Part shown: piece by piece, positions 8,553 through 16,786 of the stretch
Position numbering within the stretch: position 1 is the stretch's first letter
Layout of the letters: each line of letters starts with the position of its first letter
Assembly: GCF_019392335.1 (NCBI RefSeq)
Contig: NZ_JAHXRQ010000006.1
Location: forward strand, 124,001-188,000
Direction of reading: 5' to 3'
DNA: 64,000 bases
Origin: Mameliella sp. CS4
Lineage (GTDB): Bacteria > Pseudomonadota > Alphaproteobacteria > Rhodobacterales > Rhodobacteraceae
Program-made: the position numbers and the translations under genes
The notes under the pieces: generated by a model
What the model was told of the DNA's origin: nothing
Seen by the model: only the letters and a program-made list of their open reading frames with translations
Database searches by the model: none

Positions 8553-9724
8553 CCGCCCTGCTCCGGGTCCTGGATCGTCAGGTCGGCCAGCACGCCGCCG
8601 CCATCGCCGCCCAGCCGCGCGTCGCGGACGGTGATCCGCAACCCCTCGGCGGCCAGGCTGTCGACCAGCGCATCGACCGCCGCGAAATCGCCCATCTCCA
8701 ACACCAGCTGCAGCCCCTGTTCAGGCGCCCAGGCCACGGTATCCAGCCGTGCGCCCGCGCCGGACAGGACCGGCGCCGCCCCGGCGAACAGGTCCAGCGG
8801 AGAGCTGTCCCCGCTGCGGGCGCGCAGCGCGCTGCGCTGCTCTGCCAGCGCGCGGGCAATCTGGACCCGCATGTCGAGGATCGGGCCGGAGGGAATGAAC
8901 TCTGCCCGTGTGAGGTCCATCGCGCGGGCGGTCAGCGAAGCGGTTTCCGCCTCCGTCGCGCGGATCACCGAGATCTGCGCCGCCGCCCAGAGCCCGGCCG
9001 CCACGGCACCGGTCAACACCGGCCAGCGCCAGGCGGAGATTTGTCGACGCAGCCGCGTGCGTGCCGCCTGTGGATCGGCCCGCAGGTCCAGCCCGGTTTC
9101 CCCACGAGAGAAGGCACGCAGTTCCGCTGCCTTGTCGCCGGGATCACTGATTAGGGGGATATTCCGGGCCGTAAGCCAGGCCTCGAACTCTGGCAGCGGC
9201 GGGCCAAAGCGATAGACCCGGTCGGGCGCGCCCTCGCGCGCCAGGATCGCCTCGGCCTGCAGACACAGCGCGGCCTCGGTGGTGGTCGTGCCATCCGCAG
9301 GGCCAAACCGGGCGCGCAGCCGGTCGGGTGTCCCGGCCAGGGTCCAGCTTGTCTCGTCGACAGGCAGCGCCAGGTAATCCGGCAGGACGGCGACGCAGCC
9401 CTTGCCAACCTGACCGCGCCATCGGTCCAGCGCCGCGCGCTCTGTCACCAGCACATGGGTCCAGCCTTCGGCATTGCCGTCCAGCGCATAGGGGCGCATC
9501 TGCAACGCGCCGGCCTCGGCCCCCAGAAGGTCCGCAAGCTGCCGCTGCGCCACCTGTTCCCGTGCGGCACCGCGCAGACGGTCCGGCAGGTCCAGCGCCA
9601 CCAGCGGCACCGCCTCACCGGGCACAAGCACGACATGGCGCCCGCGCGGCGCGGGAGCGCCGACAGGCGCGGTGGCCAGGCCGGGGTCGTCCGGCGGGAA
9701 AGGGAGCTCTGCCAAATCAGCCAT
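8549..9724 (-). CDS. gspL: Type II secretion protein GspL
   Basis: A protein of 391 residues. The N-terminal 230 or so residues form an actin-like cytoplasmic domain (HVVLVPGEAVPLVALDLP, then VLVTERAALDRW). One membrane helix (about 233-252) follows, then a periplasmic domain ending in GLRITVRDARLGGDGGG. GspL links the secretion ATPase GspE to the pseudopilus platform. It overlaps gspK upstream by 8 bp and gspM downstream by 4 bp. The partner ATPase gene is not in this window. Confidence 0.88.
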   Translation of the reverse strand: MADLAELPFPPDDPGLATAPVGAPAPRGRHVVLVPGEAVPLVALDLPDRLRGAAREQVAQRQLADLLGAEAGALQMRPYALDGNAEGWTHVLVTERAALDRWRGQVGKGCVAVLPDYLALPVDETSWTLAGTPDRLRARFGPADGTTTTEAALCLQAEAILAREGAPDRVYRFGPPLPEFEAWLTARNIPLISDPGDKAAELRAFSRGETGLDLRADPQAARTRLRRQISAWRWPVLTGAVAAGLWAAAQISVIRATEAETASLTARAMDLTRAEFIPSGPILDMRVQIARALAEQRSALRARSGDSSPLDLFAGAAPVLSGAGARLDTVAWAPEQGLQLVLEMGDFAAVDALVDSLAAEGLRITVRDARLGGDGGGVLADLTIQDPEQGG

Positions 9725-10598
9725 CTGGCAGACGATAATCGACCCGCACCCCGACGGGAAGCGGCTGACGAAACAGGACGGTCCGCCGCGACAGCCGCCG
9801 CCCTTCGAAGTCGACCGTGGCCCGGGCCAGGAACCAGTCGCTGCCCACCGTCAGGCGCGTGTCGTCCACCGCACCCGCGGTCGCGGGCGGCAGGGCCAGC
9901 AGCAGATCCGCGACCGACCCGAAAGGTGCGCGTTGACGCGCCGCCACCAGCGCCCGCGCCTGCGCGCCGTTCAACTGCGGCAACCAGGCGGCCAGCACGT
10001 CGGGCGGGGCCGTGTTCACATTCAGCCGCGTGTCGCTGGGCAAAGCGGCAATCAGCGGTGACAGGCGGGCGAACTGTCGATCCGTCAGGCCGGGGATGGC
10101 GCGCAGCTGGGCGATGTCCTTGACCGGCCCGCCCCTTGGCCGCATCCCCGGGTAGGCCGCCGCATTGGCCGGGCCGCCGGGCGACAGGAAGCCCCGGATG
10201 GCATTGGCGGTTTCCTGCGGCAGGCCCAACGCGGCCAGCAAGCTGGAAAAGGCCGCGCGCGCCTGCTGATCCTCGGGCACAGCCAGCCAATTGACGTTGA
10301 ACCGCCCCTGCAGGTCCTCGATCCCGCCGCTGACCCGGGCCCGGTCCAGCTCGGCCCCCCGGATCGGCTGCGCCCAGACCTCCTGCGCGTGATCGGCGGG
10401 GCTGGAATCGCGTTCAAGCCGCGAGATCGCCAGCGCATCGAAGCCGTCCAGATAGGCCTCTGCCTGCGCCGCGCCTTGCCAGGCGCGCTGGCGTTCCACG
10501 CTGTGCCCGGCGCGCACCAGCAGCACGGTTGCCGCCGCCGCCAGCGCCCCCACCAGCACCAGCGCATTGACCAGGACGGATCCGCGCGTGGCGCTCAT
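9717..10598 (-). CDS. gspK: Minor pseudopilin GspK
   Basis: A protein of 293 residues. The N-terminus MSATRGSVLVNALVLVGALA is a prepilin-like signal with cleavage after Gly6. The +5 residue is Asn rather than Glu, as expected for GspK, which caps the pseudopilus tip. The large inserted alpha domain is seen in LQGRFNVNWL, an IPGLTDRQFARLSPLIAALP helix-hairpin-helix-like stretch and LNVNTAP, all typical of GspK. It overlaps gspJ by 4 bp and gspL by 8 bp. Confidence 0.93.
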   Translation of the reverse strand: MSATRGSVLVNALVLVGALAAAATVLLVRAGHSVERQRAWQGAAQAEAYLDGFDALAISRLERDSSPADHAQEVWAQPIRGAELDRARVSGGIEDLQGRFNVNWLAVPEDQQARAAFSSLLAALGLPQETANAIRGFLSPGGPANAAAYPGMRPRGGPVKDIAQLRAIPGLTDRQFARLSPLIAALPSDTRLNVNTAPPDVLAAWLPQLNGAQARALVAARQRAPFGSVADLLLALPPATAGAVDDTRLTVGSDWFLARATVDFEGRRLSRRTVLFRQPLPVGVRVDYRLPDG

Positions 10599-11239
10599 GG
10601 CATTGCCTCCAGCAGGCGGATGTCACCCAGCCCATCCACGGAAAAGGCCAGTTCGACGGCCTTCGGCAGCGCGTCGGAATACAGGTTGGCGACACGGGCA
10701 AAGGCGCGATCCTCGTCCGAGGCCTCCGGCCCTTCGGCAACAGGCCCGAACTGCCCGCCGCCCGATCCCTCAACCCAGCCCTGCCCCTCCCACAAGCTGC
10801 GCAGGCGAAAGACCCCGACCCCGGTCAGCAGCACACGATCGGGGCTGCGCTGCGCGGCCCCGGCGGGCGCGGTCACCGGCCAGGACGCCCGCGACAGGGA
10901 CCCGGCCGCGCGGTCATGGCGCCACTCGACCCTCTGGAAAGGCGCGGTTGTCGTGTCGATCGCGGAAACCGTCAGCGCCAGCACCGTCCCATCGAAGAAG
11001 AGCGCCGATTGCGATGGCCCGTCGGGGGCGTGGAACAGGATCGGCGCGGCGCGGTCCAGATCGCTGCGCAAAAGCGCCAGCGTCACCGCCAGCGCCCGGT
11101 CGCGGTCATCCCGCCCGCCCAGCGCGTCGCGGGTGCGGATGGTGCCGTTGAGGGTCTGCATCCCCATCACCGCCACCAGCGAAAACAGCGCCATCGCGAC
11201 GACGAGTTCGATCAGGGTCAGCCCGCGCGTGCCGCTCAT
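10595..11239 (-). CDS. gspJ: Minor pseudopilin GspJ
   Basis: A protein of 214 residues. The prepilin leader MSGTRGLTLIELVVAMALFS has the peptidase site after Gly6 and Glu at +5. The periplasmic part contains DLDRAAPI and a W-rich strand region similar to GspJ. It forms the tip complex with GspI and GspK. The ATG at 11239 overlaps the gspI stop by 4 bp (ATGA). The much longer open frame upstream in the same phase lacks homology and overlaps gspI. Confidence 0.92.
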   Translation of the reverse strand: MSGTRGLTLIELVVAMALFSLVAVMGMQTLNGTIRTRDALGGRDDRDRALAVTLALLRSDLDRAAPILFHAPDGPSQSALFFDGTVLALTVSAIDTTTAPFQRVEWRHDRAAGSLSRASWPVTAPAGAAQRSPDRVLLTGVGVFRLRSLWEGQGWVEGSGGGQFGPVAEGPEASDEDRAFARVANLYSDALPKAVELAFSVDGLGDIRLLEAMP

Positions 11240-11604
11240 CGCGCTGCGCCCCCGCCGGGCAGGAAGGTGACCAGCGTGGCCCCCGGCCCCTCTGACGAGG
11301 TCACGGTGATGTCGGCCCGGATCAGCCCCGCGGCGGTGGCCCGGCGCCGGGTTTCGACGCGAAACCGGTAGGGGCCCAGCGTGACGGTGCCGGGCAGGTC
11401 CGCGGCTCCGGGCAGGCGCAGCGCCTCTGCCCGGTTTTCCGCAGCCAGTTGCGCCAGCACGCGCGGCGCGGCCCCGCCCAGGATCAGCCGCGCCTGCCCG
11501 GTGGCCTTGAGCGTGGCCATCGTGCCCAGAGCCAGGATGGCGATGGCGATCACCAGTTCCAACAGGGTCAGGCCCCTTGTGGCGCGGCCTATTCGGGGGC
11601 GCAT
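11236..11604 (-). CDS. gspI: Minor pseudopilin GspI
   Basis: A protein of 122 residues. The leader MRPRIGRATRGLTLLELVIA gives cleavage after Gly11 and Glu at +5, followed by a hydrophobic helix. The mature part (AENRAEALRL, then GPYRFRVETRRRAT) matches GspI. The start at 11604 lies inside the 3' end of gspH (about 16 bp overlap); upstream in-frame starts at 11619 and 11634 are possible. It initiates the GspIJK tip complex. Confidence 0.9.
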   Translation of the reverse strand: MRPRIGRATRGLTLLELVIAIAILALGTMATLKATGQARLILGGAAPRVLAQLAAENRAEALRLPGAADLPGTVTLGPYRFRVETRRRATAAGLIRADITVTSSEGPGATLVTFLPGGGAAR

Positions 11605-12044
11605 GACAGCCTGCTCCATCCGTCGCTGGCGCAACGCCAGGCCGTGCCGCCGCCAGAAAAGCTGAGCGCAAAGGCGCTGGTCCCGCCATCGGCCCGCAGC
11701 CTGATGCGCGGCGTCCCCACAGGCACAGGGGACGACGAGGTCAGGCGCGCCTGACCGCGCCAGTCATACAGCATCCGCGCCTCGTCCCAGCCCTCCGGGG
11801 TGCGCCGCGACAGGGTCAGGCCACGCGGCGTGATCTCCAGCCCCTGTTCCTGCCGAGCCATGATGGCCAGCGCCCAGCTTTGGTCGAATGTCCGCTGGAA
11901 CCGCTGCGCGTCGCGTTCGGCACCGGGCACCGCCGCGCCCGTCGACAGGCCGACACCGACCGCCAGAATGGCCATCACGGCGACCGAGACCATGAGTTCC
12001 AGCAGGCTGAACCCCGCGTCGCCGAATCTCAGCCCCCCGTCCAC
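11589..12044 (-). CDS. gspH: Minor pseudopilin GspH
   Basis: A protein of 151 residues. The leader MDGGLRFGDAGFSLLELMVS is cleaved after Gly11 with Glu at +5, followed by a transmembrane helix and a beta-rich domain ending in WRCASDGWSRLSCAPE. The two late cysteines may form a disulfide. The start is a GTG at 12044, 16 bp inside gspG. GspH connects the tip complex to the GspG major pseudopilin shaft. Confidence 0.88.
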   Translation of the reverse strand: MDGGLRFGDAGFSLLELMVSVAVMAILAVGVGLSTGAAVPGAERDAQRFQRTFDQSWALAIMARQEQGLEITPRGLTLSRRTPEGWDEARMLYDWRGQARLTSSSPVPVGTPRIRLRADGGTSAFALSFSGGGTAWRCASDGWSRLSCAPE

Positions 12045-12484
12045 GAGCCTATGTCCGCGTCTGCCCCCGTGCCGCCCGGCACCCCGTCGGCGCCATAGGT
12101 GAAGACGTCGAAATCGCCGTGCACGCCCGGTTGCAGGTATTGGTAGGGCCGACCCCAGGGGTCCTGCGGCACGCGGTCCATGTAGCCGCCCGAGGCCCAG
12201 TTGGCGGGCACCGGCTCCGCCGAGGGGCGGCTGACCAGCGCCGCCAGCCCCTGGTCCGTGGTGGGATAACGGAAGTTGTCCAGCCGGTAGAGGTTGATCG
12301 CCGCCTGGATCGCGGCGATGTCCGATTGCGCACGGGCGGCGCGGGCCTGGTCGGGCCGGTCGATGACGCGCGGCACGATGACCAGCGCGAGGATCGACAG
12401 GATCACCACAACCACCATGAGTTCGAGCAGGGAAAAGCCCGCGTCGGCGGGGCGGCGCGGCGCGGCTTGTGGTGTATTGCTCAT
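12029..12484 (-). CDS. gspG: Major pseudopilin GspG
   Basis: A protein of 151 residues. The leader (cleavage after Gly16, FSLLELMVVVVILSIL) has Glu at +5. The calcium-loop region is typical of GspG: RYPTTDQGLAALVSRP, DPWGRPYQYLQPG and DVFTYGADG. This subunit polymerises into the pseudopilus piston. It is the first gene of the minus-strand run gspGHIJKLM. GGGGGAG lies 4 nt before its ATG. The genes for the outer-membrane secretin (gspD), ATPase (gspE) and platform (gspF) are not in the window. Confidence 0.96.
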   Translation of the reverse strand: MSNTPQAAPRRPADAGFSLLELMVVVVILSILALVIVPRVIDRPDQARAARAQSDIAAIQAAINLYRLDNFRYPTTDQGLAALVSRPSAEPVPANWASGGYMDRVPQDPWGRPYQYLQPGVHGDFDVFTYGADGVPGGTGADADIGSWTGG

Positions 12485-12494
12485 ATGCTCCCCC

Positions 12495-12539
12495 GCGCCC
12501 GAGGCGCCTCTTGACCCTGCGCCCGAGGCGCCTCTTGAC
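12495..12539. repeat. Two tandem 21-bp repeats upstream of gspG
   Basis: Two identical 21-bp units (12495-12515 and 12519-12539, period 24) lie 10-55 bp upstream of the gspG start. Each contains the 10-bp palindrome GAGGCGCCTC. The position suits an operator or an accidental duplication; nothing decides between them. Confidence 0.6.
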
Positions 12540-12619
12540 GTTTTGCGGCGATCCTAGCCAAGAACCCCGGGGCAGACAATCGCCGCCACGCAGGGGGCCG
12601 CACGGCAGGGAGGGCCGGA

Positions 12620-13354
12620 ATGGACGTCTTTTCGACCCTATTGCTGCTGCTGACAGCCCCTGCTGCCGGATCCTTCCTTGCGGTGCTGGTGGATCGCCTG
12701 CCGCGCGGAGAGGACGTTGTGACGGCCCCCTCGCGCTGCCGCGCCTGCAAGACCCGGCTGGGGCTGCGAGATCTTGTACCGCTTCTGTCCTATCCGCTGC
12801 TGCGCGGGTGCTGCCGCCATTGCGGCGCGCCCGTGCCCGGCTGGCTCTGGCTGATGGAGCTTGCGGCGCTGGGGCTGGCGGGACTGGCGATGTTGCGCGG
12901 CGGCACGGTCTGGGAGATCTGGTGCTCGGCCCTGCTGCTCTGGCTGCTGCTGGCGCTGGCGGTCAGCGACTTGCGCACATTCCGCCTGCCCGATGCCCTG
13001 ACCGCCGCGCTGGCCGCGCTTTGCCTTGGCGCCGCACTGGCGCAGGGGCTGTTTGTCTGGGCACTGGCGGGCGGGCTGATCGGAGCGGGCAGTTTCCTGC
13101 TGTTGCGCATCGCCTATGCCGCCCTGCGCGGGCGCGAAGGGCTGGGCCTGGGCGACGTCAAGCTGATGGCGGGCCTTGGCGCCCTGACCGGCCCGGCCCA
13201 GCTGCCCCTGCTGGTGCTGGTGGCGGCGCTGATGGCGCTGGCGGTGGCCCTGCTGCGGCACCGCGCGCCGAAAGGCGATATGCCCCTGCCCTTTGGCACC
13301 GCGCTTTGTGTCGCTGCCGCGCTGCTGTGGCTGTTGCGCGAAACCATCCTCTAG
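12620..13354 (+). CDS. gspO: Prepilin peptidase (A24 family)
   Basis: An inner-membrane aspartic peptidase of 244 residues that removes the leader of pseudopilins and methylates the new N-terminus. Two zinc-type cysteine pairs (Cys40/Cys43 and Cys65/Cys68) lie in the N-terminal cytoplasmic loop. The catalytic aspartates are Asp117 in SDLRTF and Asp179 in GLGLGDVKLM, and about seven membrane helices are present. It is divergent from gspG, so its product probably processes GspG-K. AGGGAGG precedes the ATG. Whether it also serves other pili is unknown. Confidence 0.95.
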   Translation: MDVFSTLLLLLTAPAAGSFLAVLVDRLPRGEDVVTAPSRCRACKTRLGLRDLVPLLSYPLLRGCCRHCGAPVPGWLWLMELAALGLAGLAMLRGGTVWEIWCSALLLWLLLALAVSDLRTFRLPDALTAALAALCLGAALAQGLFVWALAGGLIGAGSFLLLRIAYAALRGREGLGLGDVKLMAGLGALTGPAQLPLLVLVAALMALAVALLRHRAPKGDMPLPFGTALCVAAALLWLLRETIL

Positions 13355-13430
13355 GCGCATAAACCCCTCGCACATCGCGTCAGGATCGTTAGGGTCGGGC
13401 GCCACGACCTGCCCGTGAAACGGAGCCGCC

Positions 13431-15008
13431 ATGACCGCCTCTTGCCGCCCCTTGCTCTCTGCCGCCCTGGTCTGCGCGCTGGCGCTGTCCCCGCTGCCGC
13501 TGGCGGCGCAGGATGCCGCCGATCCGCCTGCAGAGGCGCAGGACCTGCCCGAGATGGCCAAGATCGAACAGGCCTGGAACGCGGGGGATTTCGTCACCGT
13601 GCGGCAAGGGCTGAAGGTCCTGGCAGAAGAGACCGGCACCGCGCTGGCGCAGTACCGCTATGGCCGCATCCTGATCGAAGGACGTGGCGGCCCGCGCGAT
13701 CCGAAGGGCGCGGCGCTCTGGCTGGAACGGGCGGTGGAACAGAACCACGCCGAGGCGGCGACCCTGCTGGCGCGGCTCTACCTCAGCCAGGTCCCCGGCG
13801 GGCCGGAGCGGGACGCGAAACGTGCGGCAGAGCTGCTGAATCGCGCCGCGACGCGGGGAGATGCGCCCGCGCAGTACCTGCTGGCCCTGCTCTATCAGAA
13901 TGGCGACGGGGTCGAACGCGACACGGATGCCACCTACAACTGGCTGCTGGCCGCTGCGGAACAACGCCACGCCCAGGCCCAGTTCGCCCTGGCCGCGATC
14001 CATCTCAACAGCGAAACGGGCGACCGGGACGAGGGGATTCGCTGGCTGCGCGCCGCCGCCGGACAGGGGATCGCGGATGCGCAGATCCAGCTGGCTACGC
14101 TGCTGGACAGGCCCGACACCCCCGTGACCAACCGGGCCGAGGCGCTGGACTGGTATCGCCGCGCCGCCGAGTCCGGGCATGTGCTGGCCCAGCGGATGCT
14201 GGGCACCCGCTACCTGACCGGCGACGGCGTGACCGCCGATCCGCAAGAGGCGCTGCGCTGGCTGGGACAGGCGGCCCAGGCCGGGGACCCGGGCGCGATG
14301 AGCAACCTGGGCTACGCCTTTGCCGCCGGACAGACCCTGCCGCAGGACCTGAAACAGGCGGCCCGCTGGTACGGCATGGCCGCGGAGCAAGGGCTTGGCC
14401 GGGCGATGGTGGCGCTGGCCCGCATGTATGAGACCGGCGCCGGGGTAACAGCGGATTTCGACGCGGCCCTGGCGCTTTATACCAAGGCGCTGGACAGTGA
14501 TGACGATGCGATGGCGCGGGTCGAGCTGGGACGCCTTGCCGCCGCCGGGCAACTGGACGGGCGCGTCGCGCCACAGCGCGCCGTGCCCTGGGTGCTGGCC
14601 GCGCTTCGGGCTGGCAACACCGAGGCACTGACCTGGCTGGAAACCCGGGCCGAGGCGGGCGACCCCGCCGCGCAATCGGCTCTGGGGCGGTATCTGCTGA
14701 CCGAGGACGAGACACGCCGCGCCGAAGCCGTTTCGCTGCTGACCGCCGCCGCCGACCGGGGCAACGGACCGGCGCAGTTCGCGTTGGCGGGGCTGTTGGC
14801 GCGCGGCGATCACGGCAGCGCGCCGGACTATGTCGAGGCCCACAAGTGGTACAACATCGCCGCCACCTTCGGCCATCCGGACGCGCCCGAGCAACGCGAG
14901 GTGCTGGGCAACCTGATGACACCCGAACAGCTGGCACAGGCCCAGGCCGCCGCCCGCGCCTGGTTCGAGGCCGACGCGGCGCGCGGGCCGGTGCTCGGGG
15001 GGAACTGA
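13431..15008 (+). CDS. Exported Sel1-repeat protein 1
   Basis: A protein of 525 residues with a signal peptide (1-25, ending PLAAQ). The rest is almost entirely Sel1-like (TPR-related) repeats of about 36 residues, with the pattern A.W...AA..G...AQ..L...Y..G.GV..D. About ten copies are visible from residue 65 onward. Such solenoids bind protein partners in the periplasm. GGAG precedes the ATG by 5 nt. A second Sel1-repeat gene starts 2 nt after its stop, so they form an operon. Partner and pathway are unknown. Confidence 0.9.
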   Translation: MTASCRPLLSAALVCALALSPLPLAAQDAADPPAEAQDLPEMAKIEQAWNAGDFVTVRQGLKVLAEETGTALAQYRYGRILIEGRGGPRDPKGAALWLERAVEQNHAEAATLLARLYLSQVPGGPERDAKRAAELLNRAATRGDAPAQYLLALLYQNGDGVERDTDATYNWLLAAAEQRHAQAQFALAAIHLNSETGDRDEGIRWLRAAAGQGIADAQIQLATLLDRPDTPVTNRAEALDWYRRAAESGHVLAQRMLGTRYLTGDGVTADPQEALRWLGQAAQAGDPGAMSNLGYAFAAGQTLPQDLKQAARWYGMAAEQGLGRAMVALARMYETGAGVTADFDAALALYTKALDSDDDAMARVELGRLAAAGQLDGRVAPQRAVPWVLAALRAGNTEALTWLETRAEAGDPAAQSALGRYLLTEDETRRAEAVSLLTAAADRGNGPAQFALAGLLARGDHGSAPDYVEAHKWYNIAATFGHPDAPEQREVLGNLMTPEQLAQAQAAARAWFEADAARGPVLGGN

Positions 15009-15010
15009 CC

Positions 15011-16210
15011 GTGCGCGCCGCCGTTTCCGCCCTGGCGATTGCGCTGGCGCTGTCGACGCTCCCGGCGCAGGCGCAGACCGATCCTCTGGCCGCCATGCGC
15101 ACGGCGGCAGAGGCCGGGGACATGGCCGCGCAACTGGCCTTGGCCGAGCGGTTCGAAAGCGGCGACGGCGTGGTGCAGAACTTTGCCCGCGCCGCGCACT
15201 GGTACGGGCTGGCCGCCGAGGCGGGCAGCCTGCAGGCCGCCAACCGGCTGGGCCGCCTGCACCACGCGGGCCTTGGCGTGCCGCGCGACATCCCCCGGGC
15301 CGTCGCGCTGCTGGAACGCGCGGCCAAGGGCGGCGCGGCAGAGCACCTGTACGATCTGGCGCTGGTCCTGGAAACCACACGAACCGATGACGCCAGCCTG
15401 GCCCGCGCCGCCGAGCTTTACCGCAGGGCCGCCCAGGCGGGGCACACGGACGCGGCGGTGAGCCTGGCTGTGTTGTTGCAGAACGGCACCGGCGTCGCCC
15501 AGGATTTCGAGGAAGCCGCACAGCTTTACCGGCAGGCCGCGGACCAGGGCCACCTGCGCGCGCTCAACAACCTTGGGTTGCTCTACGTCCGTGGCAATGG
15601 CGTCGCGCAGGACTATGAACAGGCCGCAGCCCTGTTTCGGGCCGCGGCGGACCAGGGGCTGCCCCAGGCGCTGACCAATCTCGGCGTGCTCTACGAGAAC
15701 GGCTTTGGCGTTCCGCAAAGTGACGACCTTGCCGCGCTCTATTACCGGCGCGGCGGCCAGGGCGGCACGGACGGGGCGCAGCCCCCGCATGCGATCTACG
15801 ACCCCCGGCTGGCTCCTCCGCCCACGGACGAGGCGGGGTTGAAGGCGCTTGACCGGGCCGCGCGCGGCGGCGACCCGGTGGCGGAATTCCAGTTGGCTTA
15901 CCTGATTTTGCAGCAAGGCACCCCAGATCCCCGCAATGCGATCCGGGCCGCTTCGCTGCTGCGCCGGGCCGCCGAGGCCGGGCACGCCCCCGCGATGGCC
16001 AACCTGGCCATGCTTTATTTCCGGGGCACCGGCGTGCCGCAGGACTACGTCATGGGGCAGATGTGGCTGGTTCTGGCCGGGTCCAGCGGCTTTGACGGCG
16101 CGACCGGGCTGAACGCACAATGGAGCGCCCGCATGACCGCTGACCAGGTCAACGAGGCCCAGAAACGGGCCGAGGCGAAATGGTCCGACTGGCGCGATGC
16201 GGAAAATTAG
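15011..16210 (+). CDS. Exported Sel1-repeat protein 2
   Basis: A protein of 399 residues starting at GTG 15011, just after the first Sel1 gene, with a GGGGGGAA ribosome site. A signal peptide ends at about ALAQA-type residues (TLPAQAQ, about 20). The body is about eight Sel1 repeats, with clear units such as ALNNLGLLYVRGNGVAQDYE. A low-complexity proline-rich break lies at about 255-275. It probably works with the first Sel1 protein in the periplasm. In many bacteria such proteins regulate envelope processes, but nothing here fixes a role. Confidence 0.9.
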   Translation: MRAAVSALAIALALSTLPAQAQTDPLAAMRTAAEAGDMAAQLALAERFESGDGVVQNFARAAHWYGLAAEAGSLQAANRLGRLHHAGLGVPRDIPRAVALLERAAKGGAAEHLYDLALVLETTRTDDASLARAAELYRRAAQAGHTDAAVSLAVLLQNGTGVAQDFEEAAQLYRQAADQGHLRALNNLGLLYVRGNGVAQDYEQAAALFRAAADQGLPQALTNLGVLYENGFGVPQSDDLAALYYRRGGQGGTDGAQPPHAIYDPRLAPPPTDEAGLKALDRAARGGDPVAEFQLAYLILQQGTPDPRNAIRAASLLRRAAEAGHAPAMANLAMLYFRGTGVPQDYVMGQMWLVLAGSSGFDGATGLNAQWSARMTADQVNEAQKRAEAKWSDWRDAEN

Positions 16211-16326
16211 AAATACACGCAAAACGCGTGATTTCCTTGACCCGGCGTAACATCGCGATGCATAGTTCGCCCAATTCGGGGAAGCAGCTTTGCTGCGGCC
16301 CCAAAACTCCGTTGCACGGGAAAGAT

Positions 16327-16749
16327 ATGCGGAATTTCCGATACATACCCATCATCGCGACCGCGCTGACCACCAGCCTGGCCGGCATGGCGCAAGCCGC
16401 CGACCCTGTGGCACAGCACAACTCCACAGCGTTCTGGTTCGTCAACTGGCTGGGCCTGACCAATGCCACGCTGGATGTCGTCTCGCCCCAGGGCGAGCTG
16501 ACGACTGTCTTTGCCGCTTCGGGGACGCCGGTCTTTGAACTGGACCGCGCCAAGGCAATGGACGGGGTCTATCGCTATGAACTGACCGCGGCGACCGACA
16601 GGCAAGTGAAGATCGTGAACCCGATCAACAACGGCCGTGGCGACAAGGCCTCGGACATGGCCGCGGAATCCTTTTATCTGACCGGCCAATTCATTGTCTC
16701 GAGGGGCGTCATCACGACCCCGGACGAGATGACCGAAGACGACAACTGA
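16327..16749 (+). CDS. Small exported protein of unknown function
   Basis: A protein of 140 residues. MRNFRYIPIIATALTTSLAG begins a signal peptide, cleaved at about AQAA/DP (residue 25). The mature domain is about 115 residues with beta-strand-like patterning (STAFWFVNWLGLTNATLDVVSP) and an acidic tail (DEMTEDDN). No cysteines remain after cleavage. The ATG at 16327 is chosen because the signal peptide begins there; the open frame extends further upstream without support. It ends 37 nt before the fibre-like gene and probably shares its transcript. No family is recognised. Confidence 0.82.
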   Translation: MRNFRYIPIIATALTTSLAGMAQAADPVAQHNSTAFWFVNWLGLTNATLDVVSPQGELTTVFAASGTPVFELDRAKAMDGVYRYELTAATDRQVKIVNPINNGRGDKASDMAAESFYLTGQFIVSRGVITTPDEMTEDDN

Positions 16750-16786
16750 CTTTAAAGACATCATAAGGCGCATGAGGAACAAGATT

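Noticed and set aside
13389..15521. 710-codon open frame on the minus strand opposite the Sel1 genes
   Set aside because: Shadow of GC-rich coding sequence. It has no homology features, and the plus-strand Sel1 repeats are unmistakable.
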